A DNA stretch of 64,000 bases. Origin: Pezizomycotina sp. ARF18 (Eukaryota > Ascomycota). The notes below the pieces were generated by a model. The model worked only from the letters and a program-made list of their open reading frames with translations, did no database searches and was not told where the DNA came from. Positions 50,701-62,511 of this stretch are shown here, piece after piece. The stretch spans positions 734,827-798,826 of the forward strand of contig AZLU01000002.1 in NCBI GenBank assembly GCA_002224055.1, read 5' to 3'. A program made the translations under genes and the position numbers. Numbering within the stretch: position 1 is the stretch's first letter; the number at the start of each line of letters is the position of its first letter.

Positions 50701-51423
50701 ATTTAGTAGTGGCAAATATTAATTTTTAGGGGAAACCACGTATAACATACCAACTTAACGACGATACCGCCTAGACTGTGTGCGACAAAAATTAAGGGAC
50801 GTTCTCTCTGAGCAGCTGATCTGTAAGCGGAATTCGATCCAATTTTACATTTAGATCTATCAAATTCTTACTTCATCTTGCCTCTTTCGAATGCTGCGAA
50901 GATTAAGTAGTAGTTGGTTTGCATGCTGGTAGCATTAATTTGGCTGACTTGTTGACCGACTCGTGCGGCGTCGGCATCATATCCATAAGTAATCACTCGA
51001 GCATTTCCATCGACTCTTCCGCCTGAAGTAAATCCCGTGGCCATAACGCATCCCGGACGCCCAGGTTTTGAAGCGATTTCCGCGTAGGCCGTGAAGGAAG
51101 ACAACACTACAATCGTTACCTGGTTAGGAGGAGCTTTCCGGATCTAAGGAGATTACTTGGACCAACTCAATTTCCGTGCGTGAGTCGCTCGCTTCTGGAG
51201 AATCGCTGTTTAAAACGTAGCAACCGTAACCTTTCTCGATGCTCTGATTGATTTTCGTATTACTGAGCCCAGTTTATACTTCATTGTCGGAGGAGAACTC
51301 TTCGTGAATGGAACTTCCGCCGGCGATTGATCCTGTCGTGGCGAGTGCCTGAGCCCCTGGTTTATTCTCAGTTTTCGTTTTATCTGAACGCTTCCTCCTG
51401 AACATACTCTTGAAGTTCTGCAT
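47707..51423 (-). CDS. NLR (STAND) protein: alpha/beta-hydrolase, NB-ARC, TPR, ZZ finger
   Basis: Minus-strand gene from ATG at 51423 (MQNFKSMFRRKRSDKTK). Domains in order: alpha/beta-hydrolase (VVFLHGLRGNRFKTW about 51090; ARVITYGYDADAARVGQQVS; nucleophile elbow RPLIFVAHSLGGIVVK at about 50760-50810; GSDAISFGKLLSNIVKAA); linker with HMEMARFKSPEQNNYQ; NB-ARC with Walker B WLLIFDNVDDLESF (about 50010-50040) and VDGLQPETAARLLFE; ARM-like PLAAHCRALIKSM and NHPAAADMLLMCSFLNFQD; TPRs (KWLERALAIVNSFWADNALT, IYGEKLDEEQTSGLETKAA, MALSEIYGFAGRFEDAIKW); and a C-terminal ZZ finger (FCDNCTKVN, CLVCLNWDFCPTC, DHDPEHDF) to a stop at 47707. Hydrolase-headed NLRs (SesB-like) mediate recognition responses in fungi; here that is inference. 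The Walker A part of NB-ARC is not found: the linker runs straight into YSQMAQILDLVNVLRED. Several indels and a 183-bp duplication (49539-49905) break the frame. Introns with GTAAG/GTGAGT donors are visible. Confidence 0.85.
49539..49905. repeat. 183-bp tandem duplication inside the NLR gene
   Basis: Bases 49539-49721 repeat as 49722-49905. The unit covers the end of one NB-ARC exon, a whole short intron (donor GTGAGT, acceptor CTCTAG on the minus strand) and the start of the next exon. The copies differ only by an extra A in a short A run, one A fewer in a longer A run, and an added A after GTGCTGC; there is no substitution. Such a pattern fits an assembly overlap left unmerged, or a very recent duplication read with indel-type errors. 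Confidence 0.9.
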
Positions 51424-52019
51424 GCGGGTTAAATCAGCCTTAGCACTGCCGATGACTGATCCTGAATGGATATGATTTACTTACAAGAACTCTTTCTTCC
51501 ACGATGTGTATACATGCGAAGATCTCTCGCCTGGGACCCCCTCACACCTTGCAGGTGAAGTCGAGAAAATAAAAGAGATATTAGGCCTCAATTTCCAAAA
51601 CACCCACGTCGCGAGGCTGGGTTAACCCCGCTCCACCCGCATTTTCCGCTTTTGACGCCGCCGAAATATCCCGTTTTTGGCGCATTTGTCGCCGATTACG
51701 TTTTGAATATTGCACGGTCCCAAATTAACCTGCCTCACTATTTGGAAACTTCTGCCTTGATTAATGGACGACTGGAAGGCCGAGAGCTAGGGATTCTAAA
51801 GATTTTTTATTCATGCATCATGTCGCTACTTGCCCCTAAAACACTTCAGTGTTAGCTGCTCTATTTTGACGATTTGACTGGACCCTTACATCTCATAAGT
51901 GAAATTTCTGTATGGTTAATACAGTCAAAATGGAAGAGGTTCGGTCTATGATTTCGTAAAACCTAGCGAAGAATCGATTAAGCTCCTAAAGAAGATATAA
52001 CTTGTCTTTCATCTATAGT
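51424..52019. other. Spacer upstream of the NLR
   Basis: Probable promoter and leader of the NLR. A 67-codon plus-strand frame (51652-51855) has no recognisable feature. It may also hold the 3' end of the coding-like stretch to the right. Confidence 0.4.
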
Positions 52020-53212
52020 GATGGAACTCTACTTTATCTCCGTCCTGGGTATTCCATCATCCAGTAGACAGATGCTTTTAATTATATGGCTTCTAGTTAT
52101 TTCATTGGCTCGCCGACCTATGAATCCATAAACTTCTTTTTGTCCGTGAAGCGTTCTTTGATGACAAATAATATCTGCTAGATCACACTTGCGTCCGTGT
52201 CCTGAACTAAAGGCTCGACATCTCCCCTCCTCCATTCCTCTGCCTCAATCTCTTTACTAGGCCTTGATGTTAACGCGCGCTCAAGACTGATGCCTGGTAC
52301 GAGACTGCCTCTGCCTATCTTTTCACCTGCACCGTGCCTAAAAGAATGCTCTCAGGATATGCGCCTTGACATCAGCTGCCGTCGGTTGTCGGAACTTTCC
52401 CACAGCATTTCCATACTATTCCCCAATAACGCGGGATACTTGTGCCTTACCTCCTCATTTACAAGTGTCACGGATGCGGTGTTTCACCGGAAACAAGTTC
52501 GAGGACCGCCTTACAGCGAGTGTACCTGGCTGACATAAATATATTCTGCTTCGTCGTGCGTGCGATCGTAGGTGACCCCTAGCATCAAGCAAGATATGCT
52601 TGCACTTCAAAATATCACGAAGCAATCCTCTCTTTCTCAAACTCAACAGCTATATCCAACAATTCCATCGCCCAGCGCTTCTTAGATTCATAATACGAAG
52701 TAACTACCGTAAATCCCGCGCGGTAGGTATTCCGTAAGGTATCCGCAAGGTGCCCGTCGTCAAGTATACTATTCCTGTAACCTTAGTCGCGAACGCGCAG
52801 TCCCGAATTTCTTCTGATACGTCTCCAATGGTCTCCGATCTTCAGAAACTCATCGTTCGAAGATTCCGGTCCTTGAGCATACGTATTCGCTCCATGCGTC
52901 GCCATAAAGATCCCAGGAACACCTCATCCTTGATTTGCGTTAAGTCCAAGTCCGTCCATTTAAACCTCGGAATCTTCGGCGGATCTGTGGGATCAATTTG
53001 TTTCCACGTAACTTATACGCGACGTACATATGAGAATTGGGATCGACTTTAGTCAGCATCAGCCGAATGTTGATCATGCCGCAGAGTACTAGGTTGTGTA
53101 GACTGTTTGATATTATTTCCCAGTTTGTTTGGGCGTTGACGAGGTCGTATATATCGTGCTGGGTGAGACGTTCGCTATTGGGCTTTGGCGTTTGACGCTG
53201 ATCTGATGTCAT
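52020..53212 (-). CDS. Unrecognised frame-broken protein gene
   Basis: Minus-strand protein-like sequence in changing frames from an ATG at 53212: HDIYDLVNAQTNWEIISNSL, MINIRLMLTKVDPNSHMYVA, WKQIDPTDPPKIPRFKWTDL, QIKDEVFLGSLWRRMERIRM, SYYESKKRWAMELLDIAVEF, then NEEVRHKYPALLGNSMEML, ESSDNRRQLMSRRI and, near the left end, HGQKEVYGFIGRRANEITRS. Composition is hydrophilic and mainly helical; I see no signal peptide, membrane segment or known motif and do not recognise the family. About 390 residues if continuous. Indels occur every 100-200 bases, as in neighbouring genes. It lies directly upstream of, and in the same orientation as, the NLR, so it could conceivably be a partner gene, but this is only position. 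Confidence 0.5.
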
Positions 53213-55989
53213 TACGCATGTAAGTAGTTCGCAATACCCTCGCGCTAGTTCGTGGCGTAGAGTTCAATATCATGATTGCTGATATTTCTCTGCGGTGTAT
53301 TATAGCGTGCACTGCAAAGTGGTCCTCGTCCGCTTGGTATCGATGACAGTTCTAAATTTTCTCTAAGCAAGTAGCGGCCGTTAAACGGCTATAAAGCCAC
53401 GGTATACTGGTGGACGAAGAACTCCGCTTTCTTCTATGACCTTCTTGACCCTGGATCATGAATGTGATAACCCTTGACCATCGATATTCTAGAAATATTT
53501 GTAAGTACGCATGTTCTTTCCTACTGATATCGATGTAACATTGCCCACTTTCCTGAGAATCGAAAATGACAGAAATCTTTGGCGAAGAGAAGGAACCTGC
53601 CCCCTCTAGGTTATAGAGAGAGTTTTCGCCAATCTACCGTGGTCAAACATACCGACTTTAACGTTGAGTTTGAAGCAATTTGGACTCTAATTTATTTTTT
53701 ATTCCTTATAGATTCACATAACTTAAAACCATACATTAATAATACTACCATAGAGATAAAACTTTTATAGAGACATTGGGTACAGTATGTATAACTTTGC
53801 AGTAATGGATCATGAAAGATTTTCTTTTGCTCGATTTTCAAGTCGGAGGCGCGCTTCATTCTACTGACATTGGAGAAGTCCACATCAAGCTCTGGTCGTT
53901 TTAATAACAAACAATAGTCTATCAGCAATGGTGCAATCTTTGATCCTTCCTAGCTGGAAGCTAGCCTCGAGTCAATCCCCCGAAAGCGAGAAGCGCGTAA
54001 TGATTGATACTAATTTAAGAAAAATAAAATAAATCAAAAGCGCCTCCTTTTCTGAATAGTAATAGTAGTAGGCTTAACTTCTACGCGACTTGAAAAAAAA
54101 AAAAAAGAGACGACTTTTTCGTTCCTTCACTTCCTCAACAACCGGCGACAACCATTTAACCAAACACTGAACTACCAAAACAACCGACCGCGATCTAGAC
54201 GAATATTCTCTTATAAATCATTTAAACACTGAAACTATAAATACCATAAATACTCACTGTTAAATAAAGTAGATTGATGAGGATCTATAATCGCCCTTAT
54301 CACGTTTGTTCAGCTTTGTTAACATATATATTACACAAACACACAACCCTGATCGTTTTTCAGATGGGTTTGATCTCCCCGAAAGCCATCAAAATGCATA
54401 TCTGCCTAAGCATGACGCATTTTTCCTCTCGGCACGTAACATGGCTCCATAAGTATGTATAATTTACATCCTTCACTAGGAGGATATCTCAGGACGATAA
54501 AGCGGGTGTCGGTGACTTCGAAAGACACTCTGTCGAGAAGAAGCCGACAGCTGCAACAGTGACATCTTGAGACCGGAAGGATCGTAATAATGCATTCGCC
54601 GTAAGACTTCCTCAAGCCCCAGACGTGGAAGAAATCACAACCTTGAAAGCTAAATGCTCAATGTACTAAAAGCAACCCCACGGACGATAATATCGTTATT
54701 CTATAGTGGACCATTGTACCAGCTGTTCCGTAGTAAACGAGAGAATATATGATACCCACTCATAGCTGCAGCTTCGTAACGTGCTTTGCTCCACCGTCAG
54801 TTACGTCTCCGTGCACCTACAGCCACCATAACCGGACCCAAGCCTTGGTTAAGGTCTTATTCTCAAGCGTAGTACAAGTACTATCGGACAGCATTCAGCG
54901 GGGAAATAAACACGAAATATAAAGTGATCTTCTCTAAGTGTTGATACACTACTTGAGGGCGTTTTGCATATTTACGTAGGGAAATGAGCAGAAATCTTTG
55001 AAGACCGCACTCCTACGTCTTCTTGGTATTTATATGGTAAATATTAAATCTAGAGTACTACCGACGAAAGATAATTTGACGAGAATTTGTCCATTTCATC
55101 TCTTAATCATTCTGTAGCTTCCAGATTCAGCTTCCACAAGCGACTGGAGACACAGTCTGTACAGCAAAGCGTTGTCCACGCATAATACTTTTATTGAAGG
55201 GCACGCCCACTATACGGTCGAAAGAGTCGCTGTTAAAAGCTAGCCCTGATACCTAACGGAATTTGTAAATATCGTACCGACTCTCCGGATGCCATAGGAG
55301 TGCTGCGTGTTATCATTTTTTCGCACAAAAGGCCGTAATTCTCAGTTTCTTTTAAGATTATTGATGGTCTTGCAACAGAAACTCCGCTTCCACGAGCTTA
55401 CTTGACCGCTAAGATTCGGGCGTTGTAAAGCGGATTGATAAAATCCGCCGTACGATTGACACCAAGACATTGGTTAAAGATGATCGAACTCACATTTCCT
55501 AGAATTTCCGATTATTTCCCCAGGATCACGGGCCAAGGGCTTTTGCTCCGAAGATTTGGATAGCATACAAGAATCAACTGTCTTGTTCTCCTAAGGATAC
55601 AAGGATCGTATGTTACCGCTTCTCCAAAAAGACATCTCCGCTCAAACTGCTTCTCTCGCTTCAAAGATCCGTTCTTCATAACATAATCTCGACCAAATTT
55701 TAAGAGTAATGAAATCCGGCATCAATATCTCCATAGAAGCAGACGTAGGTACACACTAGACGCATCAATAGGAAAGGATGTAGTCGCTGAACTTCAAATC
55801 ATAACGATTGAGAGCACCCAAACATTTATCCACTTTTATCTATGATATGTCAAGCTGCGCCTCCACCTCTGAAACCATATTCATATTACTACTTGAACGA
55901 CTTCTCGAAGGGATATAATTTTAATATCCAATGTGTCACTAATTTTATTTGAAGTTATCACGGCCTTGTACCCGCAGATATATTTACCT

Positions 55990-56048
55990 ACCTAACCTTG
56001 TCTCGTACCCAGCCTCTCCCAAAGGCTGGGTACGAGATAAACCTAACC
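55990..56048. repeat. Perfect 15-bp inverted repeat flanked by 8-bp direct repeats
   Basis: Arms 56001-56015 (TCTCGTACCCAGCCT) and 56023-56037 are exact reverse complements with a 7-base loop. The direct repeat ACCTAACC lies at 55990-55997 and 56041-56048, three bases outside each arm. This is the geometry of a tiny insertion with terminal inverted repeats and a target duplication, or of a transcribed hairpin. Confidence 0.8.
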
Positions 56049-58558
56049 GAGAATCTTCCAACGCTTCAAAAACCCATAAAGTGGGTAACTCGCTGCAGAG
56101 GCTTATGGATGCTAATACCATCGAGATCTCAAGCGCATATATCGTGACGACCGATACTTACCGAAGTCCATTGCGTTACCAATATATAAAGTTAAACTGA
56201 ATCTTCAAGCCGCGAGCTCACAGCTCACTCGTAATAAAAAGCGCTCAAAATCAAAGATATCTTTCAATTATTTATCACACTCGAAGCTGAGTCCATAATC
56301 TATGAATAGCAGCTCGACTCTCCCAGGCTAATTAGATAATTTCCAAATCTCAGCACGTCACTCAAGTTCGAAGGTATACGCGACGTCTCATATTTACTTC
56401 AAGTCAAAGCTTTCGCGGTCTTGATACTTTCAATGCGTCGTTGCGACGTCTTTGGATATACCAAGTGTAGACCTCCACCTCGCACCCATATTTTCAAAAC
56501 GAGCTTTTTCCCGCGTACCTTGCTTAAAGTATCGCGTACCACCTAGTCTTGCACGATATAATATGTAACCTCGGAGTCTAGTCTCATAGAGCTGCATCCA
56601 ATGGTCCCCACTGAATCGTAACATCAACGCGAACCCTGATAGGACTGCTTCTTGAGGATCGTGCCGTACAATTGACATCTCGCGCAGATGTACCACGAAG
56701 CAGGTAACGCCCCGGTGATAATTCCGGTTATTTTCTTGCATGGCCATATGTAAAACATGAATAAACGAAGGATGCCTTCTACGACGGATAATGTTTGGAA
56801 AGTAATTCTAGATATTCAGAGTTCCACTTTAGGTCGAGGTGCATAACCGATTTTCAGTAACATGATTACACTGGCACCAGGAGCTTCTGATATTTAAAAC
56901 TAAATCCAGAGAGTTGGGCGGAGGCGATATGAGATCGAAACGTCCCCGTGGCCGATAAGACACCCGGTAGGCCTGCCAGTCCATACTCTGCATTATCGCG
57001 TAATAGACTACCGATCATTGTGTTCTTACGAGTGGGGTAAGACACCAATTGTGGAAAACAACACAAGGGTTGGTTTTCCTAGATATGGGTACAAGCTCAA
57101 GCTATGGTAATATCAAATATCACTCGATTGGAAGTCGCTAACAGATAAAGGGAAGTCATTGATAAACAACAACCTTGAACTGCGGCAAATGCTTCTCATT
57201 AGCCAAACGACCGTCCACTGTCGCCACTTAAAGCTAACCAACTTCGCTCTAGTCTACCGACGTCCATGGATATTAGATTACGTTCCTCTTCACCCTTCTA
57301 TAAAGCCATCATTGATTTCACAACACCGGCGTACTCCGAGTAGACCAATGCCGACTCCACCATAGTATAACGGTATTAACCGCGCGCCACAGGCGCTTCG
57401 TAGATAGCTCATTCTCGGTAGACCTTCGAAGGAGTATCACCGTACTCTGAAGGCAATATTTCATAAGTCATCTCTTCTCTTAAAATTATAAATGCCTTCT
57501 CTGCCTAGTTCATACTATACCAACCGCATGCAGCATATCTTGACGTCGCGATTCACCTTTGATATGATCGTGTCCGGATGCCACAACCGAAATTGCGATA
57601 TCAGAACTCCTACAGGTGTAGAGCCAACGGACCATACACCTTGCCGCCCCAGAGCACCGATACTCCACACAAAAGACGTTCTCCACGGGATGGTACATAA
57701 AAACGGATTGAACCAAAGATTCCGTCGGGGAACATACTTCTAGAACTCAATGCTCCTCACATAGAATCCACTCTAAAGCAAGAGCGATGCTCCCATAGCT
57801 GACGTCAAACTAGCACACTCGATTATATTCACGACGCTGATCAGGACTACATATAAAAACGCGAGATGAACCAGATATCAAAACCTCAAACTAATTGGAA
57901 AATACTCGAGCCAGCTCGCACTAAGCCATAGTCAAGAGCGTTGAGAAACGACAGGCAATACACTCAGTGTTCATCAACTAAACAATCCAGCACCAGAGCG
58001 TGTGTTCCGATTTGGACCCCTATACATATCGAAATTGTTCTAATGTGTCTCCATTCCTGCCAATCCGCCTTCCTCCGATACGATCGTAGATTACTTTAGT
58101 CGTGCATTATAAAGGGTACTTCAAATTAGCTCAATATTCGCCTTGGCGTAATCGTAATAGCGTCACTAGGAAGATCGATACTACGTAAAAGCCATGTCTC
58201 TAGCGGAGTATGGACGCAGTTACGCAGAGAATTGATCGATGCCTGACAGAACTCCACACGCCAATCCCCTTTCGCACGCTGGACGGTCGGCTCTATGGAT
58301 ACTTTTGAGTGTCGAAGCATAGAAAAGTGATACATTCATTTCTCTTTCGGGCTCTACTCGCTGCTACCATATCAAAAATGAAAAGTTCACCCGTAAGATA
58401 CACGCACTGTAAATCTGTCACTCTGCGTACGACATAGAAAACCTCGTCTTTGAGCTAAATAATCTATAAAATCAATTGAGTCGAAGTATACGACAAGAGC
58501 CATAATTTCCAAATTTTGCCCTCGGGGTATAACTATTAGTACATCCGAAATCCGCGGA

Positions 58559-58983
58559 GCTTTTATAGCTCACGCCAATATAACATAGTGTGAATCTCGA
58601 AAACGTATACGGAACCTAAGCTAAATACACAATTCCCATATTTCTCGCCTACTGATTCGACAACTCAGACAAGGCCATGTGATAACGCGTGGAACGAAGA
58701 GCGAGCTGGTCGAATTTAGTACGTTCAGCGTGCACTTTCCTGGCATTCTGATACTACGAATGTCTTGACGATGCCAAGGTGCACCATAAACGCAAATCAA
58801 CCTGTACCGCCAACCTCTCGCGCCCCGATAAATTACGTGAAACAATGCCACCGCGAACGTCAGGCTTGATGAAAACGGAGCAAACTAAAGCGTACATCTG
58901 GGGGCCATATTACTCCAGTGAAAAGCTCGCAGAGTATAATGACCTCCGAAGTCAAGACACCCTGCTTTTATAGCTCACGCCAA
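58559..58983. repeat. 20-bp exact direct repeat pair, 405 bp apart
   Basis: GCTTTTATAGCTCACGCCAA occurs at 58559-58578 and again at 58964-58983. The flanks are only loosely alike. They may be remnants of a dispersed repeat. Confidence 0.6.
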
Positions 58984-60299
58984 AGTGTCACAGCAAACAG
59001 TATAACTCTGAGCGCCGAAACTGCCGACATAACACAGTATAGGCTAGAAGAACCTATATTTCACGCCCAATGAGCATCTTACCATAATAGTACGCTAAAA
59101 AAATGGTTACTAGTCATAGTTAGTACATCTAACATAAAGGTCCTGGCACTTTGTCAATACGAGAACTCACACTCCGGTCTGGGCTTATTATAAGGCGTAA
59201 ATCAACATCGACCACCGCTTCCAGCTGGTATACGTCTCAGAAGACATATTACCATGGCATCGAGATCCATAAAACCAGATCGAAGCAAGCATCTGCCGAA
59301 CCTTCATATTTATGAAGTGCACATCCCTCGGAGTATAATTTCATTTGGGATCGAGCGGCGCTTCCCATAGCCATATGTCTACTTTACACAGTAGATTCTA
59401 TACATGAGAAACGCAAAACCGATATCAGAATATACGGCATCAACGCTATTCATAGCTTCCACTTACTAGAAGAAGCTTAAGGGGCTTCGGATAATCGTGC
59501 AAATGGCTAGGACACGATATACCGTAAACTAGGGACTCAAAGCAAGCGATCTGAGTGAAAAACATCTTGTCTAACACCATGTTTAACGCATGGGCCCATA
59601 GCTTCAGTAAGCATAGAAAAAATTCGACTGGAACAATAGTTCACGTCAGTCAAGAACAAGCTCTACAGAAACACTGCATAATCTCATTCGAGAAAGGATG
59701 CGAGTTCTAATAAACATCAAGACAGGCAGAGATATCGAGTATAGAAATAAATGTATTCTCTACGCTTGCAGAACGATACGACTGTGTGGGCGCAACATGA
59801 AATCCAGACATACAGGAGAAGTTATCAGTAAATCCGATAGCATAATTGCGCTTATTCGGCTTTGACTTTTTTGTAATTCGTTACGCATCTGTGGCCGGCA
59901 TATCAAACCAAACCAACGTATTTTTAGTTACTAGTAGGAGATTCTTGAATTACCTCAGAAAACTGGATATCACTAATGACCTCTGTGCGTATTATATTGG
60001 AGGACTCGCGTAGGAATAGAATAAATATTACTTTTCCAACTTGATGTTTACCTTGCAGATAGTTTACTAGCCATGTCTCGGAACGTGCCGTCAATTTCAT
60101 CCATTGAAGATGTCTGTAATTTGGTTCATGTGTTGTTGAAAGCAGTATCTTGGGTTTCCTTTTTTTCCTCAGCCGTAAATCCAGTAGAAAGAACATTAAA
60201 CTCCATCGCGAATAAAAAAACGCAAGTAAACGTTCAATATAACAGGAAACCACTGTTTTAATACCAAGCTCAAAACGTCTTGATAACTTTCCATAGCCA

Positions 60300-61555
60300 T
60301 CATTCCTTCCTTTCATTCTCTTCCACCACCTCCTCCTTCTTCTCCTCCCCACCCTCCTTTTTCTTGTCCTCTTCTTCCTTCTTCTCCTGAACCATCGCAG
60401 CACCGACTCCCGCCTCCCCAGCATTCCAAGCTACGCTAGTAGTCTTAGCAACATCAACAGCCATGCTACCCACATTCGCAGCCGCTCCCTCGACTGATCA
60501 ACCAATTCCTTCGCCTGCTCGCCGTGATCGTGTTCAGCGACTTTCGACGCGGATTCCCCGATCGTCGACCCGAGTCCTTAATACCCGCACGATACCCTTC
60601 ACGACTACCTCCGTGGCTTCTAGCGTCTGGTCGAGCGTCTCCCTCGGCAATGACTTCTCCTCCGTGCTGTAGTTGTTGTTCGATTTACCGAGGCCGGTCT
60701 TTTCGCTAACCCAGGCGCCGGCGTTGAATGCTGCTCTCTGCATATAAACAAAATAAAAGACGTATTAGTTATGACCTGATCGCTGTTTAAACAATAGGGG
60801 AGGTTGAATATACGATACGAAATTCCCAATATCGCTCGTAACCTTCGCCGCCTTCGTCGTCCCGTCTCCGCACCGCCGACGACGCTCTTCGTGATATCGG
60901 AAAACTCGGTATCTTCCTCCGCGGCGGGTTTCGACTCGTTTCTCTCCGCCGTCTTCATCGTAAGTTTCGCGGACAGGCTCGACGCTGCTTCGCGGATCGT
61001 CCGCGAGAAACTAAATCCATCAAGCTTATCAGCAACCTTACCCCACCCTTTCCATGCTAGTTGAGGAGAAATTATCGTACTCATCCGCATCCCCCACGAT
61101 ACCCGTCTTCAATAATCCATTGTAAACCATAATCTTCTCAAACTGCAGCGCATCATACTATCCGTATCCTCGTCGAACCTAACCTCCACAATCCCCAATT
61201 CCTTCTCCGGTAAGTCGAACCTCCATATCAACCCCTCTCCGCCTTTACTTCCAACAAATGAGTCGTCGAATAAGGGTATCAGTAATTGTCGTGGTTGCCC
61301 CTTCTCTTCCTTATATTTTCCTTCTTCTTCTGAGGTTTCGTTGGCGGGTTTGGAGTCGTCGGTTAGGGATGGTATGGGGACAGATTCACGCTCTTCTTCT
61401 TTTAAGGTGATGTACAGCTTCGCGTGCGTTTCGGAGCGGGAGGAGGCAAGGGGTTCGGTGACGACGAGGGTGCCGTCGATCAAGGGCACGGTGGAGCCGT
61501 TGACGATCTGGAAGGATTTTATGTTGGGGATCGAGACTAATGGTGCCGTTGCCAT
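60300..61555 (-). CDS. Senescence/spartin-domain protein
   Basis: Starts MATAPLVSIPNIKSFQIVNG at 61555. The N-terminal half is a beta-rich lipid/ESCRT-associated type domain (PLIDGTLVVTEPL, LYITLKEEERESVPIPSL, LLIPLFDDSFVGSKGGEGLI, LGIVEVRFDEDTDS). The C-terminal half has the helical Ala/Gly/Val-rich senescence domain: WGKVADKLDGFSFSRTIREA, DITKSVVGGAETG, VTSDIGNF, then after an 81-bp intron (60818-60738, branch ACTAATA, acceptor GCAG) RAAFNAGAWVSEKTGLGKSN, GSTIG-like, KVAEHDHGEQAKELVDQS and AVDVAKTTSVAWNAGEAGVG. It ends in a Glu/Lys-rich tail at 60300. In animals spartin acts at lipid droplets and endosomes; the fungal role is not established. At least three indels break the frame. It is divergent from ALG14 with 956 bp between starts. 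Confidence 0.83.
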
Positions 61556-62511
61556 CTTGACTGTAGTTCGTGAGAGAAAGTAGTGGGGCTGAGATGTAGA
61601 TGTCTATTGAAGATCTTGATATGATAGTGACGCAGATGATCCTTTAATAAATAACGATGATAATATTCGTGAAAGGGAAGACGGCCGAGTTTAAATGTTG
61701 GAAAGAAGAAGAAGAGAAAAGGGTTCGAGATCTATCGTTCGTATACGAGGTTTGGGGGGTTGTTGGTGGTTTTAAAGTTAAAAGTAAGACAAGACAGGAG
61801 GAGGGATCAAAGAGCGAATTTGGGGTTGGATGCTTTTCCAGCCTATGATGTCAGGAGCTTTCCAAGAGAGCTAGCTAAGCCGCTTCCGTAATCGTTTGTG
61901 AAACGGTCAAAGGGAAGATCAGAACCAGAAAAGAAGCTTGTTTTGGATAGTCCAACCTGTCTACTTCCTCAGTCTCCCGATATCTTGATCATGAAGTTGA
62001 AAGATCTCTATTACGTCCTTTTTCAAGATGAATAGAAGCTTGTACTTGCTAATCAAATAATCGGATAAAATATCAAATCGGGGCGGGCAATACCTGTGAA
62101 GGTTCGTGGTATTTGATCTTCCGATTTTATTTCTATTTTTTTTTTTTTTTTTCCGGCCGCGCGGGTCACGTCGTTCCCCCAGTTATTTCTCATGACTTCC
62201 GCAGCTGCTTCCACTTTTCCGAGACGAGACGGTCAAAAATAAGCAACAGCAACCGCAGCCTCATAACAAGAAGCCTTCCGTCATAGACCACGACCAGGAC
62301 CGAAAAGGCTTCGTAATAGCCAGCATTCCCTTCATCTTAAATAGCATCCCGGTTCTCCGTTCCCTTTTTCTTCGTGCCTTCTTTGTTTACGTTCCTTTTG
62401 CTTTTCGATGTCATAACGCTGGTGTTCATTTCGCGGTCCTTCTTTTCATTTAATCAAGTCGAAATACCCCCTCCTCCAGGTAGACTTGAACTACCAATAA
62501 AACTACCCACC
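61556..62511. promoter_or_regulatory. Shared divergent promoter region (senescence-domain gene / ALG14)
   Basis: Non-coding space between two divergent genes. It holds a T run at about 62138-62152 and a pyrimidine-rich leader (62330-62460) ahead of ALG14. No specific binding site can be named. A 63-codon plus frame at 61657-61848 is unsupported. Confidence 0.5.

Larger units (their letters stand above)
53213..60299. other. Gene-poor stretch
   Basis: No gene is supported. Frames are short in all six directions. One minus-strand frame of 105 codons (56430-56747; FVVHLREMSIVRHDPQEAVL, SGDHWMQLYETRLRGYILY) looks more protein-like than the rest but I cannot identify it. A perfect hairpin sits at 56001-56037 and a 20-bp exact repeat at 58559 and 58964. 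No transposase, LTR or RNA gene was recognised. The last 250 bases are probably the 3' UTR of the senescence-domain gene. Confidence 0.45.

Noticed and set aside
47707-51423. Calling the NLR a pseudogene
   Set aside because: Its frame breaks are of the same one-base type as those in conserved genes in the window, all four domains keep conserved motifs, and splice sites are intact; only the missing Walker A segment speaks for real loss.
53213-60299. A decayed transposon or LTR element in the desert
   Set aside because: I looked for transposase, reverse transcriptase and long terminal repeat patterns and saw none; only short repeats occur. Old remnants beyond recognition by eye cannot be excluded.
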